A stretch of DNA of 64,000 nucleotides from CAIXSC01 sp046349915 (GCA_046349915.1 JAXMBL010000003.1:1736001-1800000), one strand, 5' to 3'; shown: positions 35,677 through 45,138, numbered from the stretch's first letter. Made by a program: numbers and translations. The notes: generated by a model from the letters alone, not told the origin.

Positions 35677-36897
35677 TTAGTAGGTCAAGATGCCGTCAAC
35701 ACCGAAGATCGTCTGATCGGCGTTTATGCCGGGGATCCACTCTTGCTTGACTTCCGGGCGGAAGACCAAGTTCGTGTGCGGTTTCCAGTTGACGCCGAAG
35801 GTCGCGGCGTTCGTGGCGACGCCGTTGTTATCCCACCATTCGACGCGAGCACCAGCGGCCCACTTGTCGTTGATGGTGTAAATCAGGTACTGGTTGATGC
35901 CCACCGTGTCATAGTTGACCTGTTGAGCGCTCACCATGTCCGATTGGAAGACGTACTTCAGCTTTTCAGTCAACAGAACGTCGGCGATGATGCTGTGCGA
36001 GTATGCGTCCGAACCGAGCCAGCCGAAGTTACCCGCGGTGGCGAGGTAGGTCAGGGTGATTTCTTCGATCGGCTTGAACGACGCACCACCGATGAAGTTG
36101 CTGCCGCCGTTCAGGTTCGTGAAGCCGGTATTCCAACCAGCGGTCCAACCACCGTAAACCGTCACTTTCTCGTTGGCGACCCACTTGGCCAGCGCACCGG
36201 TATGAGTAAACGGTTCGCTGTTGTTCATCGTGAACGCGTGGCTGTAGAAGAAGTTGTTCGGCGCGGTAACCACTTCGTAGCCGATCGGCGTAAAGAAGTG
36301 TCCGACCTTCACGGACAATTCCTTGTTACCGATTTCGCCGTACAACTGGGGGAAAGCCCAGCCGTAGATGCCGAAATCGAAGCCGTTCAAGTAATCCCAC
36401 GTGCCCGGCGGGTTACCGAACGCCTGGGTGTTATTGGCGTCAATACCGTACATGGCGTCGAAGCGGAAACCCCAGTCAAGACCGCATTCGGCTTCGATCT
36501 GCTTCTCGATGTACATCCATTGCTGATGCAGATGGAGGTTGCCGGGGTTTTGGTTGAACAGGTCAGCAAAGCTGGCCTGGTTGTGGTAACCGAACTGAGT
36601 CCAGCCGCCTGCCTTGATGCCGCGGCAGGTCTTGGGGAAGAGTTCAAACGGCTCCGGAGGCGCACACTCGTCCGATTCTTCCTCGCAGGCGCAGGCTTCT
36701 TCGCCAAGCATCGTGCCGAAGCCGGTCGGCTGGGCGACGACGGGCGTCGTCTGGTATTCGTCGTCCGCGATAACCGCTTCCGCGCCACCTAGCCGAGGAG
36801 CAGACTCGCGGTAATACTCATCTTGCTGGGCGAGCGCGCCACGACCCCACAGGGCCATGGCGAGTGCTGCGCCGAGCGTCCACTTAGAGATTTTCAT
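35677..36897 (-). CDS. Outer-membrane beta-barrel porin, BBP2/OmpL-like
   Basis: A 406-residue protein from the ATG at 36897 (GGGAG 9 nt upstream). The frame extends upstream but the signal peptide MKISKWTLGAALAMALWGRGALA fixes the start. After an acidic, Cys-containing linker (EEACACEEESDECAPP) comes KTCRGIKAGGWTQFGYHNQ, then about 12-16 alternating aromatic beta strands, for example GFDFGIYGWAFPQLYGEIGN, ELSVKVGHFFTPIGYEVV and FAFTMNNSEPFTHTGALAKW-like segments. The last strand ends DGILTY with a terminal aromatic, as expected for Bam recognition. This fits the putative beta-barrel porin-2 family of Planctomycetes. It probably allows passive diffusion across the outer membrane. Confidence 0.85.
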   Translation of the reverse strand: MKISKWTLGAALAMALWGRGALAQQDEYYRESAPRLGGAEAVIADDEYQTTPVVAQPTGFGTMLGEEACACEEESDECAPPEPFELFPKTCRGIKAGGWTQFGYHNQASFADLFNQNPGNLHLHQQWMYIEKQIEAECGLDWGFRFDAMYGIDANNTQAFGNPPGTWDYLNGFDFGIYGWAFPQLYGEIGNKELSVKVGHFFTPIGYEVVTAPNNFFYSHAFTMNNSEPFTHTGALAKWVANEKVTVYGGWTAGWNTGFTNLNGGSNFIGGASFKPIEEITLTYLATAGNFGWLGSDAYSHSIIADVLLTEKLKYVFQSDMVSAQQVNYDTVGINQYLIYTINDKWAAGARVEWWDNNGVATNAATFGVNWKPHTNLVFRPEVKQEWIPGINADQTIFGVDGILTY

Positions 36898-37226
36898 ATT
36901 CAAACACTCCCATCCTTGATCGGTGTCCGGTTTTGTTCGGTTTGGCATGCCCGCCCAGCACGCCGCCCAACGAAGGGTTCCTATCAAGCGCAGCGCGACT
37001 CGTTCGCAATTCGCTCGACTTACACCAGAGGTATCGTCGTAGGACTTTTGCGGGAATTAGGCGAATTGCAGTCCTTAAGGTTCCGTATCGTGAGAACACC
37101 CTGAGTTTTGTTAAACTTTGACGGTTGGGCGAAAGGTTGGTCCCCGTCGACCGGCACTGCCGGTGCAGATCGTTCTCCAGGATTGACCGACAACATTACA
37201 AAATAGTGTCCCTTAGCGAGTCCGCC
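36898..37226. promoter_or_regulatory. Divergent regulatory gap between porin and rhomboid genes
   Basis: This 329-bp gap has no gene. On the minus strand TTGCGA and TGATAG (plus 37004-37009 and 36981-36986) are separated by 17 nt and may be the porin promoter. Nothing clear was found for the rhomboid side. Confidence 0.3.
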
Positions 37227-38165
37227 GTGGGAATCTACGACCGAGATTACTACCGCGAAGAGGAAGCCAGCGAAGCGTCGTCGGTACGGTTTCCCCAAAC
37301 TACCGTCATGCGTCTCGTGATGCTCAACGCGGCCCTCTACTTGGCCGACCTTTTGTTTGGCGGGCGAGAGCATGCGTTGACCTCGTTGCTGGCCTTGCAC
37401 CGCGAAGATGCGTCGCTCCCTTGGTACTGGTGGAGAACGCTTTCCTACGCGTTCGCTCACAATCCGTTCAGCCTTCAGCATATTGGCTTTAACATGTTGG
37501 GGCTGTGGATGTTTGGTCGCGAGGTCGAGCCCCTCTATGGGCGCTGGGAATTCCTGCGATTCTATTTGGCGGCGGCGTTCGTAGGCGGAGTGGCATGGTT
37601 GGTGCGAGTCGTGGGGTTTGGCGGCGAGGGGGGAGTGTTGCTGGGAGCTTCAGGCGCTGTCGTCGCCACGGTCATCTTGTTCGCGATGCGGTTTCCGCAC
37701 CGGCAAGTGCTCTTCATGATGGTGATCCCGATGCCGGCTTGGGTCATGGCTCTGATCTACGTGGGATTCGATGTTCTGGGCTCGCTGAGCTACTCGAAGC
37801 AGGCCGTTGCTTACGATGTGCACTTAGCGGGGGCCGCATTCGGATTCTTGTACTGCCGTCTCGGACTGAATTTTGGGCGTTTTTCGCCGAGTCTCCCGCA
37901 GTGGCTGCGGCGTCCTCGTTGGCGAGCCGTCTCGCCGCGGGAACACGATCTCTCTGAGGAATCGGACCTGCGGGGGGCCGGCGTTCCTCGCGAGGAACTG
38001 CGACTTTACCGCCCCGAGCCGAGTGATCCTCAATGGGCTGATTTAGACCAGAAGGCGGATGCCGTGCTCGCCAAACTGCATGAATTCGGGGACCAAAGCC
38101 TGACGGCGGAAGAGCGAGCCGTGCTGGAGGCCTACAGCCGTCGCATGCGGCAACGGCGTCGTTGA
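37227..38165 (+). CDS. Rhomboid-family intramembrane serine protease
   Basis: A 312-residue membrane protein. The GTG at 37227 is chosen because it gives VGIYDRDYYREEE, a start typical of planctomycete rhomboids; an ATG-led frame begins at 37125. Six or more helices are visible. The rhomboid landmarks are HIGFNMLGLWMFGREVEPLYG (the HxxxN of TM2 and loop), the nucleophile in LLGASGAVVATVI (GxSG) and the catalytic His in VAYDVHLAGAAFGFLY. A cytoplasmic C-terminal extension of about 90 residues is Arg/Glu-rich. It cleaves transmembrane substrates within the bilayer; the substrate is unknown. Confidence 0.9.
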   Translation: MGIYDRDYYREEEASEASSVRFPQTTVMRLVMLNAALYLADLLFGGREHALTSLLALHREDASLPWYWWRTLSYAFAHNPFSLQHIGFNMLGLWMFGREVEPLYGRWEFLRFYLAAAFVGGVAWLVRVVGFGGEGGVLLGASGAVVATVILFAMRFPHRQVLFMMVIPMPAWVMALIYVGFDVLGSLSYSKQAVAYDVHLAGAAFGFLYCRLGLNFGRFSPSLPQWLRRPRWRAVSPREHDLSEESDLRGAGVPREELRLYRPEPSDPQWADLDQKADAVLAKLHEFGDQSLTAEERAVLEAYSRRMRQRRR

Positions 38166-38305
38166 CCAGTGGCCGAAATCGGCGATTCGGTCGCAGTCGG
38201 GGGGAGCTACTACGCCCGTGGCTTGACTTCAGTTATAGTTTTTCCTGCGTCTTCAGGTATTCAACGAGTTTGGCGCGGGGTTCGTGAGCGAGTTCCGCCA
38301 TTAGT

Positions 38306-39256
38306 ATGACCGAGGCAACCATCGCATTGGCGGAACCCGAATTAGCTCTTCGGCTATTTGGAACCCGAGACCAGCATCTGAGGACATTTCGAGACCGCCT
38401 TGGAGTTGCGATCACGCATCGTGGCGAGACGCTGCATCTATCGGGCGAGGAGCAGGCGGTCACTCGAGCGGTGACGGCGATCGAAGAATTGAAGTCTTTG
38501 GCCGAGCGAAAAGGGCTGCTCGACACCGACCAGGTCGACGAAGTGCTGGGCCGAGTGTTGGGCGATGCCGACGGCTGGGAGAAGGCGGTTGTCGAGATCA
38601 ACCATACGACCAAGCGGGTGAAGCCGCGGACGTCGGGACAGAGTCGCTATGTGAACGCCATTCGACGGCATGATGTCGTCTTTGCGATCGGCCCCGCGGG
38701 AACGGGCAAGACCTATCTCGCCGTGGCCTTGGCGATCGAGGCTTTCAAGAACCGGCAAGTCCGCAAGATCGTCTTGTGTCGACCGGCGGTGGAGGCGGGC
38801 GAAAGCCTGGGATACTTGCCCGGCGATCTGCGAGCCAAGATCAATCCCTATCTGCGACCACTGCTCGACGCACTCCACGACATGATGGAGTTCGAGCAGA
38901 TTCAGCGGTTCATGGAGCAGGATCTCATTGAAGTCATTCCGTTGGCCTACATGCGTGGTCGCACGTTGAACGAGGCCTTTATCATTCTGGACGAGGGGCA
39001 GAATACCACCGTCTCGCAGATGAAGATGTTCCTCACTCGCATGGGGACCGGCTCGAAAATCGTCGTCTCGGGCGATGTGACGCAAATCGATCTGCCCGAA
39101 CATGCCAAGAGTGGGTTGATCGACGCGGTGCGTCGCCTGGAAGGGATCTCGGGCGTCAGCGTGGTGTCGCTTGAGAAGTCCGATATTGTGCGACATCGTT
39201 TGGTGCAAGCGATCGTCGAAGCGTATGAGGACGAGAGTCGTCCTCGGACGAGATAG
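38306..39256 (+). CDS. PhoH-family ATPase (PhoL-like)
   Basis: A 316-residue protein. An N-terminal KH-like region (about 10-70) precedes the PhoH P-loop domain: Walker A GPAGTGKT at 129-136, Walker B in AFIILDEGQNTT, and IVVSGDVTQIDLP. Residues VLCRPAVEAGESLGYLPGDLRAKINPYLRPLLD are highly conserved in PhoH. It is probably an RNA helicase-like or RNase-associated ATPase. It stands directly before a PgpH-like HD phosphodiesterase and YbeY. The order phoH-pgpH-ybeY is conserved in many bacteria, which supports a joint role in RNA/ribosome quality. Confidence 0.94.
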   Translation: MTEATIALAEPELALRLFGTRDQHLRTFRDRLGVAITHRGETLHLSGEEQAVTRAVTAIEELKSLAERKGLLDTDQVDEVLGRVLGDADGWEKAVVEINHTTKRVKPRTSGQSRYVNAIRRHDVVFAIGPAGTGKTYLAVALAIEAFKNRQVRKIVLCRPAVEAGESLGYLPGDLRAKINPYLRPLLDALHDMMEFEQIQRFMEQDLIEVIPLAYMRGRTLNEAFIILDEGQNTTVSQMKMFLTRMGTGSKIVVSGDVTQIDLPEHAKSGLIDAVRRLEGISGVSVVSLEKSDIVRHRLVQAIVEAYEDESRPRTR

Positions 39257-39268
39257 GGGCGTCGCAAC

Positions 39269-41632
39269 ATGGCGTCGGGCAATTCGATTCGGACTCGATC
39301 GGAGCGGGTGGCGGCGTTAACGGGCCGAACGTCTTGGTGGCGACGTTGGGTGGAGCCCTGCGTCAGCACGCTCGTCATGAAACGCGTGGGACTGTGTGCG
39401 CTGGCGGTCCTCGGCGTGTGGGTGGCGACCCACGGGTGGTCGCCGCCGTTTGCGTACCGCACGGGCCAGATTCCTCGCCGCGACGTGGTCTCGCGAGTGC
39501 GTTTCACGGTTCGCGACGAAGAGCGAACTCGTCTGAAAAAAGAACAGGTGCGGCGAGATACGCATTGCTTCTATACCAACGATCCGACTCCGCTGCGCGA
39601 GCTGCGTGACGAGGTGATCGATAAGCTGGGGCGGCTGTTGGTCGCCGATCCGGCGACTCCGCCTCCGAACGAGTTGATGGCGGCTTTCTTCACAAAACGG
39701 CCAGGCGAGCCTCCTCCCATGGATGCATCGGCCGTGCTGCCGCCGTTGCAGGCCGCCCTTGGAACGCCGGAGGGACGCACTCGGCTGGGACGAGTCATCT
39801 CCGATGTCTTGATGGAGCATGAGCGGTTAGGGTTGCTCGAGGAGTTGGACGAGCGACATCGGGCGGAGGCGCCCAATCATCAAGAAATCCGCGTTCACCC
39901 TCCCAATCAGGTCCCCCAAGCGCATCTCGTGCCCGTGCGGTCGGTGCGATTGTCGGATGTACGTGCTACGCTCGAACGACGTCTAGCCGACGCCTTGCGC
40001 ATGGCGGAGTTATCCGATAGCGTGGCCCAAACTTCCGCTCGACTGGTCGCCGACTGGTTGCGTCTACGATTGCCGACGACATTGACCTATAACCAAGATG
40101 CTTCCGTGAAAGCGCGGGAAGCGGCCGCCGCGGAAGTAGAAGCAAATCCAGAGACCAATACTTTCGAGCCTGGTCGATCCACGCTCGCGGAAGGCGGCAA
40201 GCCGATCGATCTGGCGGAACTTCGCTTGTTGCTCCGCGAACACGACACGTTTCTAGCTCAACGCACGCCGGTCGAGACCTTGGTTTACTCGCTAGCCACT
40301 CTTGCGCTCTACGCGGGCCTGTTCGCGCTCGGCGGGGCCTTCGCTGTTTCTTTCGATCCATCGCTGATGCGGGAGTCTCGGCGACTCGCCACTTTGTTGG
40401 GCGCGGTGGTCGCCGCCGTGACCGCGGCGTGGTTCTTGGCGCACGATCAATGGCGAGCGGAGAGCGTGCCGCTGACCGTGTTCGCACTCACCGCCGCCAT
40501 CGTCTATTCTCGCAACCTCGCATTCCTCGTTTCCATGGCGGTCGCCATGCTGGCCGCGATCACGTTGGGATATGGGTTGGCTCAGTTCATGCTGCTGGCC
40601 GCGACGGTCGGTATTGCGGTGCTTGTGGTGGGACGCGTGCGAACCAGGACGCGGCTCATCTACGTGGGGCTCGCCGTGGGGCTAGTGGCCTTTCTCGCGA
40701 CGCTGTGCGTGGGGCGAGTGTTTGGGGTGGCGTCGGGAGCGCCTCAATTGCTGCGAGATTCCTTGGCCGACGCCACGCCGCATTCGCCTCGCGAGTATTT
40801 ACTGGGCGGGTTGTGGAGCGGCGCCTGCTGGGCGGCCGTGTGTGCGATTGGGTCGGCCATTCTCATGACGGGGGTACTCCCGTTCATTGAACGGCTGTTT
40901 GATGTGCAGACCGATATCAGCCTGCTCGAACTAGGAGATGCTCGCCATCCCCTGCTCCAAGAATTGGTGCGTCGAGCTCCGGGGACTTATAACCATTCGA
41001 TCAATGTCGCGTCGATCGGCGAGGCGGCGGCCGAAGCGATCGGAGCTAATGCGTTGCTCGTCCGGGTCGGCGCCTACTTTCACGACATCGGCAAAATGCT
41101 GAAGCCTCAGTATTTCGTCGAGAATCAGGGACAAGAAGCGAATCGTCATCATTCCTTGGTGCCCGCGATGAGCACGCTGGTGATCATCGCGCATGTGAAG
41201 GATGGCGTTAATTTGGCCCGCCAGCACCACCTGCCCCAGTCGATCATCGACTTCATTGAACAGCACCATGGGACCACGCTGGTCGAGTACTTCTATCGGC
41301 AAGCGACGAAGCAGCTGGAAGTGGATCCCGATGGAACGGAAATTGACGAGTCGCATTTTCGGTATCCAGGTCCCAAGCCTCAGAACCGCGAGACCGCCGT
41401 GCTGATGTTAGCGGATGCCGTGGAAAGCGCCAGTCGGGCGTTGGTTGATCCGACGCCCTCGCGGATCGAGAATTTGGTCCACGAAATTGCTCTGAAACGG
41501 CTCTTGGATGATCAGTTCTCGGAATGCGGTCTCACCCTCCAGGAATTGCATCTGGTGGAGCAGAGCTTGGTGAAGTCGCTGGCTGCTGTCTATCACGGGC
41601 GAGTGAAGTATCCTGACCAGCAGCCTGCGTGA
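39269..41632 (+). CDS. PgpH-like 7TM receptor with HD phosphodiesterase domain
   Basis: A 787-residue membrane protein starting 12 nt after phoH. A first helix at about 45-60 is followed by an extracytoplasmic 7TMR-HDED domain (about 60-335), seven helices (about 340-555) and a cytoplasmic HD domain: APGTYNHSINVASIGEAAA, then YFHDIGKM with H605/D606, HHSLVPAMSTLVIIAHVKDGV and FIEQHHGTTLVEYFY. In firmicutes PgpH hydrolyses cyclic di-AMP to pApA, and the architecture here is the same. It would couple an outside signal to cyclic di-AMP level. A diadenylate cyclase is not in the window. Confidence 0.92.
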   Translation: MASGNSIRTRSERVAALTGRTSWWRRWVEPCVSTLVMKRVGLCALAVLGVWVATHGWSPPFAYRTGQIPRRDVVSRVRFTVRDEERTRLKKEQVRRDTHCFYTNDPTPLRELRDEVIDKLGRLLVADPATPPPNELMAAFFTKRPGEPPPMDASAVLPPLQAALGTPEGRTRLGRVISDVLMEHERLGLLEELDERHRAEAPNHQEIRVHPPNQVPQAHLVPVRSVRLSDVRATLERRLADALRMAELSDSVAQTSARLVADWLRLRLPTTLTYNQDASVKAREAAAAEVEANPETNTFEPGRSTLAEGGKPIDLAELRLLLREHDTFLAQRTPVETLVYSLATLALYAGLFALGGAFAVSFDPSLMRESRRLATLLGAVVAAVTAAWFLAHDQWRAESVPLTVFALTAAIVYSRNLAFLVSMAVAMLAAITLGYGLAQFMLLAATVGIAVLVVGRVRTRTRLIYVGLAVGLVAFLATLCVGRVFGVASGAPQLLRDSLADATPHSPREYLLGGLWSGACWAAVCAIGSAILMTGVLPFIERLFDVQTDISLLELGDARHPLLQELVRRAPGTYNHSINVASIGEAAAEAIGANALLVRVGAYFHDIGKMLKPQYFVENQGQEANRHHSLVPAMSTLVIIAHVKDGVNLARQHHLPQSIIDFIEQHHGTTLVEYFYRQATKQLEVDPDGTEIDESHFRYPGPKPQNRETAVLMLADAVESASRALVDPTPSRIENLVHEIALKRLLDDQFSECGLTLQELHLVEQSLVKSLAAVYHGRVKYPDQQPA

Positions 41633-41710
41633 TGCTTCGCCTCTCTCGCCGTTCATGTTGCCGGCGGCCTTGCTGGACATTGAATTGCGTTTACGGTAAG
41701 GATGGGCCAC

Positions 41711-42166
41711 ATGTCGAAAACCAACCCTCTCAAGGTCGCCATCAATAACGCTCAAACCAGCTTGCCCGTCGCGCGAAAACGGGTCATCGAGGCGGTACGG
41801 GCAATCCTGAAAGGCGAGGGGGTTGAGAGAGGAGAGGTCAGTATTGCCATCGTGGATGATCCGACGATCCATCGTCTGAATCGTCAGTACTTGGCTCATG
41901 ATTATCCCACGGATGTGCTGAGTTTCGTACTGGATAGTTCGGACGAGCCGCGTTCGCTCGAGGGAGAGGTCATTGTCAGTGCGGACACGGCGATTCGGTC
42001 GGCCGAATCCTATGGCTGGCAGGCCGAGGATGAGTTGCTCCTTTACGTCGTCCATGGCACGTTGCACCTCGCTGGATACGATGATCTGGAACCTGACCTC
42101 CAACGGCAGATGCGGGATCGAGAACGTCATTATTTGGCCCAGTTTGGACTGACGCCTCGTTATTGA
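41711..42166 (+). CDS. ybeY: Endoribonuclease YbeY
   Basis: A 151-residue single-strand endoribonuclease of 16S rRNA maturation and late ribosome quality control. The ATG at 41711 is chosen: AAGGA at 41697-41701 is 9 nt away and would abut the alternative ATG at 41702. Motifs are VSIAIVDDPTIHRLNRQYLAHDYPTDVLSF and GEVIVSADTA. The metal motif HGTLHLAGYDD keeps H115 and H119, but the third His of HGxLHLxGYDH is Asp125. Asp at this place may still bind zinc. It lies downstream of phoH and pgpH as in many genomes. Confidence 0.92.
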   Translation: MSKTNPLKVAINNAQTSLPVARKRVIEAVRAILKGEGVERGEVSIAIVDDPTIHRLNRQYLAHDYPTDVLSFVLDSSDEPRSLEGEVIVSADTAIRSAESYGWQAEDELLLYVVHGTLHLAGYDDLEPDLQRQMRDRERHYLAQFGLTPRY

Positions 42167-42197
42167 AGATCCGTCGCAAGGAAGGGAAGAAACTGGC

Positions 42198-43025
42198 ATG
42201 GCGGCGGAAAAGAGTTTCGCGATCGTGCTGCGGGTGGTCGAGTTCAGCGAGACAAGTTGCGTCGTGACCTTGTTTACTCGCGATTTTGGCAAAATCAGTG
42301 CTTTGGCGAAGGGGGCGAGACGGCCGAAGAGTCCCTTCGAGGCTGCTCTTGACCTGCTTGCGGTCTGTCGCGTAGTGTTCCTCCGGAAATCGTCCGATGC
42401 GCTCGACCTACTCACGGAAGCGCGTCTGGAACGTCGCTTCCGAGCCGCGACTCGCGACCTTGCCCGGTTGTATTCCGGGTACTACTTGATCGAGTTGCTA
42501 AGGGAGATGACGGACCAGCACGATCCGCATCCCGAGTTGTTCGATGCGGCGGTCGGGGCGATTGCGGCGTTGGATGGCGAAGGGGACGTGACCTCGACGG
42601 TGCTGGGCTTCGAAATGACGGCCCTCCGCTTGTTGGGACATGCTCCATCGCTGGATGAATGTGTCGGATGCGGCTTGCCGGTGGATGCGGCGGGACGCGT
42701 CGCATTTGGATATCTGGCGGGCGGGGTCTTGTGTCCGGCCTGTCGGACGGGTCAGCGAGCGGTAGTGAGCGTGAGTGGCGAGACGTTGCGAATATGGCGA
42801 GTTTTCGCGGACGAGGCAGCAGTTCGTCCCGTGGCACTCGAACCCAAATCCGCTGGCGAATTGCGGGGCGTGGTGAATCGTTACCTCACTCATTTGCTGG
42901 GACGACCGCCACGCTTGCACGGTTGGTTAGCTGGATTGTCGTGGGGCGCGGCGACTCGTGGGGGATTACGACCTCGCGTGACGCCAGACCTCGCTTCCGA
43001 TGCGGCACGATACGACGAAACATGA
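42198..43025 (+). CDS. recO: DNA repair protein RecO
   Basis: A 275-residue recombination mediator of the RecFOR pathway. The N-terminal OB fold (KSFAIVLRVVEFSETSCVVTLFTRDFGKISALAKGARRPKSPF) is typical. A helical part holds LYSGYYLIELLREMTDQHDPHPELFD. A four-Cys zinc site (C155, C158, C179, C182 in CVGCGLPV...CPAC) follows. RecO anneals SSB-coated DNA and loads RecA with RecR. It lies 31 nt after ybeY, probably the same operon, and just upstream of the BamD-like gene. Confidence 0.94.
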   Translation: MAAEKSFAIVLRVVEFSETSCVVTLFTRDFGKISALAKGARRPKSPFEAALDLLAVCRVVFLRKSSDALDLLTEARLERRFRAATRDLARLYSGYYLIELLREMTDQHDPHPELFDAAVGAIAALDGEGDVTSTVLGFEMTALRLLGHAPSLDECVGCGLPVDAAGRVAFGYLAGGVLCPACRTGQRAVVSVSGETLRIWRVFADEAAVRPVALEPKSAGELRGVVNRYLTHLLGRPPRLHGWLAGLSWGAATRGGLRPRVTPDLASDAARYDET

Positions 43026-43078
43026 TTTGCGGGCAGCGAAGCACTCGCACAGAGAAATCCACGGAAGGATCTCGGGGC

Positions 43079-44359
43079 ATGCGTTGGCAAACTACTTCCG
43101 CACCGTGGTTGTTGGCGTTGTTGGTCGCCTGCCACGTCGGTTGTTCCACGCTCTCGGGACGACCTTGGGGCGGCGGCTCGACGGCGTCCTCGAAGCCGGA
43201 GAACGGCGAAGTCAGGCAAGTCAGCCACATCGAAGATCGTTACCGCGAAGAGTATGACCCGATCAAAAAGCCTAAAGTCGAGGGCTTTGACGCGTTCAAG
43301 CCCGAGGTCATCAAGGCCCAAGTCAAGGATCTGACGGGCAACGGCCCGAATGCCGCGACTGCCAAGCAGTTGTTCGCTCAAGCCGAAGATCTCTATGCCA
43401 AGGCGCTCGATGCGCCGGCCGACCGCCGCGCCTCGGCGTTTTCGGAAGCTGCGGAAGCGTATGTGGCGGCGGCGGAGAAATGGCCCGAATCGTTATTGGA
43501 AGAAGACGCCTTGTTCCTGGCGGCCGAAAGCTACTTCTTCTCTGACCAGTATCCCCTGGCCAACGAACAATACGAAAAGCTCATCAAACAGCATCCCAAT
43601 ACCCGGCACATGGATGCGATCGACGCGCGTCGCTTCGCCATCGCTCAATACTGGCTGGAACTCGACAAGAAGAGCCCGCAGAGTTTCTTTTCGGTCAACA
43701 TGTTCGACAAGAGCACGCCGTGGCGCGATACGCGAGGTCATGCTTTTCGCGTGTACGACAAGATTCGCGTCGACGATCCCACGGGCAAGCTGAGCGACGA
43801 CGCGACGCTGGCCGCCGCGAACGCCTACTTTGCTCGCGGCGATTTCTTCAAGGCCGACCAACTCTATACGGACTTGCGGAAAACGTTTCCGAGCAGCGAG
43901 CATCAATTTCTCGCGCACTTTCTGGGACTCAAGGCCAAACTCAGCACTTACGAGGGGCCTGACTACGCCGGGACGCCGCTCGATGAGTGCGAGCAGTTGA
44001 TCAAGCAGATTCGTCGGCAGTTTCCACAGCAAGCCGACCAAGAGAAGGAATATCTGGCTCGAGCTTACGCCGAAGTGCGGTTCAAGAAAGCCGAACGAAT
44101 CTGGACGATGGGACGCTATCACGAATTGCGTAAGGAGTATCGAGCCTCGAAGTTCTATTACGATCAAATCGTCAAGGATTTCGCCGATACGCCCTTTGCC
44201 GCCGAGGCCGCGACTCGCGTGCAAGCCAACGCCAGCGAGCCGCCCGTGCCGCCGCAGAAACTCGAGTGGCTCGTGGATCTCTTCCCCGAGCGCGAAAACG
44301 CCAAGCCTTTGCTCTCGTCTAGCACGCCCGAGGCTGGCGCTGGAACCAAACGACGATGA
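43079..44359 (+). CDS. BamD-like outer-membrane assembly lipoprotein
   Basis: A 426-residue lipoprotein. The ATG at 43079 is preferred: the frame is open from 42659 but that part overlaps recO. A signal peptide ends in the lipobox-type VACHVGC (Cys22). TPR-like helices follow, with ASAFSEAAEAYVAAAEKWPES, EDALFLAAESYFFSDQYPLANEQYEKLIKQHPNTRHMDAID (the classic BamD/ComL pattern) and later LYTDLRKTFPSSEH repeats. BamD scaffolds the Bam complex that inserts beta-barrels into the outer membrane. At 426 residues it is longer than proteobacterial BamD (about 245), with an extra C-terminal region. Its stop overlaps the LptE-like start by 4 bp. Confidence 0.8.
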   Translation: MRWQTTSAPWLLALLVACHVGCSTLSGRPWGGGSTASSKPENGEVRQVSHIEDRYREEYDPIKKPKVEGFDAFKPEVIKAQVKDLTGNGPNAATAKQLFAQAEDLYAKALDAPADRRASAFSEAAEAYVAAAEKWPESLLEEDALFLAAESYFFSDQYPLANEQYEKLIKQHPNTRHMDAIDARRFAIAQYWLELDKKSPQSFFSVNMFDKSTPWRDTRGHAFRVYDKIRVDDPTGKLSDDATLAAANAYFARGDFFKADQLYTDLRKTFPSSEHQFLAHFLGLKAKLSTYEGPDYAGTPLDECEQLIKQIRRQFPQQADQEKEYLARAYAEVRFKKAERIWTMGRYHELRKEYRASKFYYDQIVKDFADTPFAAEAATRVQANASEPPVPPQKLEWLVDLFPERENAKPLLSSSTPEAGAGTKRR

Positions 44360-44934
44360 AAGCCCCGCCGTTGCTCAACGCGATTCGCTGGGCCGCGACG
44401 AGCAGGTCGCGAGTCGTCGTGGCTGCGTTGTTGGCGATGAGCGTGGTCGGAGGTATCGGCTGCAGCGGGTATCGCTTTGGCACTCGCAGTATGTTTCGGA
44501 CCGATGTCCGGACCGTGCATATTCCGATGATCGAGTCGGACAGTTATCGTCGACAATTGGGCGAGCGATTGACCGAGGCGCTGGTCAAAGAGATTGAATT
44601 GAATTCTCCCTACAAGGTGGTTGGCGATCCCAATCGCGCCGATAGCCAACTCCGCTGCCGGCTGCTTTCCGATCGCAAGCAAGTCATGGTGGAGACTGGC
44701 ACCGACGAACCGCGGGCGCTCGAGTTGCAATTCGTCGTGCAAGTGGATTGGGTGGATCGGCAGGGGCAAACTCTGATCCAACGCACCGAAGTGCCGATGC
44801 CAAGTTCGCTGCTGGGGATCTCGCAGGGAGCGGACTTCATTCCTGAAGTCGGTCAGTCGGTCGCGACGGCCCAACAAGCCAGTATCGAAGGACTGGCTCG
44901 ACAGATTGTGGGGCAACTCGAAGCGGCTTGGTAA
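44356..44934 (+). CDS. LptE-like lipoprotein
   Basis: A 192-residue lipoprotein with lipobox VGGIGC (Cys36), directly followed by SGYRFGTRS, the CGY-type opening of LptE. The body has the family layout: IPMIESDSYRRQLGERLTEALVKEIELNSPYKVVGDPNRADSQLRCRLL (an alpha helix then the strand carrying 'ADS.L...'), and a C-terminal helix (ASIEGLARQIVGQLEAAW). LptE plugs LptD and helps place lipopolysaccharide in the outer leaflet. Translational coupling (ATGA overlap) to a BamD-like gene supports an outer-membrane biogenesis operon. LptD itself is not here. Confidence 0.78.
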   Translation: MKAPPLLNAIRWAATSRSRVVVAALLAMSVVGGIGCSGYRFGTRSMFRTDVRTVHIPMIESDSYRRQLGERLTEALVKEIELNSPYKVVGDPNRADSQLRCRLLSDRKQVMVETGTDEPRALELQFVVQVDWVDRQGQTLIQRTEVPMPSSLLGISQGADFIPEVGQSVATAQQASIEGLARQIVGQLEAAW

Positions 44935-45057
44935 GGCAGCCTCATGGCCAGTTTTCTGTCCTGAATTTGCCACAGCCAAATCTTGGTCTTGGTTGCGAAA
45001 TCGGGCTCTCTCTCGCATGTTCCCAGACGCTGACTCCTTTCGCGGGACTGGCAGCGT

Positions 45058-45063
45058 TATAAT
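45058..45063 (+). promoter_or_regulatory. Possible -10 element of the WD40 gene
   Basis: A perfect TATAAT lies 76 bp upstream of the chosen ATG, in the gap after the LptE-like gene. No good -35 hexamer is seen at 16-18 nt. Confidence 0.3.
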
Positions 45064-45138
45064 CCCAGGCCTGGAGGTCGCCCTCCGCACGCGGATGGCG
45101 GCGTGCCGAATTCGTTCCATTCTTGGGAGGTAACTCTG

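Noticed and set aside
42659..43078. Possible N-terminal extension of the BamD-like gene.
   Set aside because: It overlaps recO in another frame, and the ATG at 43079 is followed by a good lipoprotein signal peptide.
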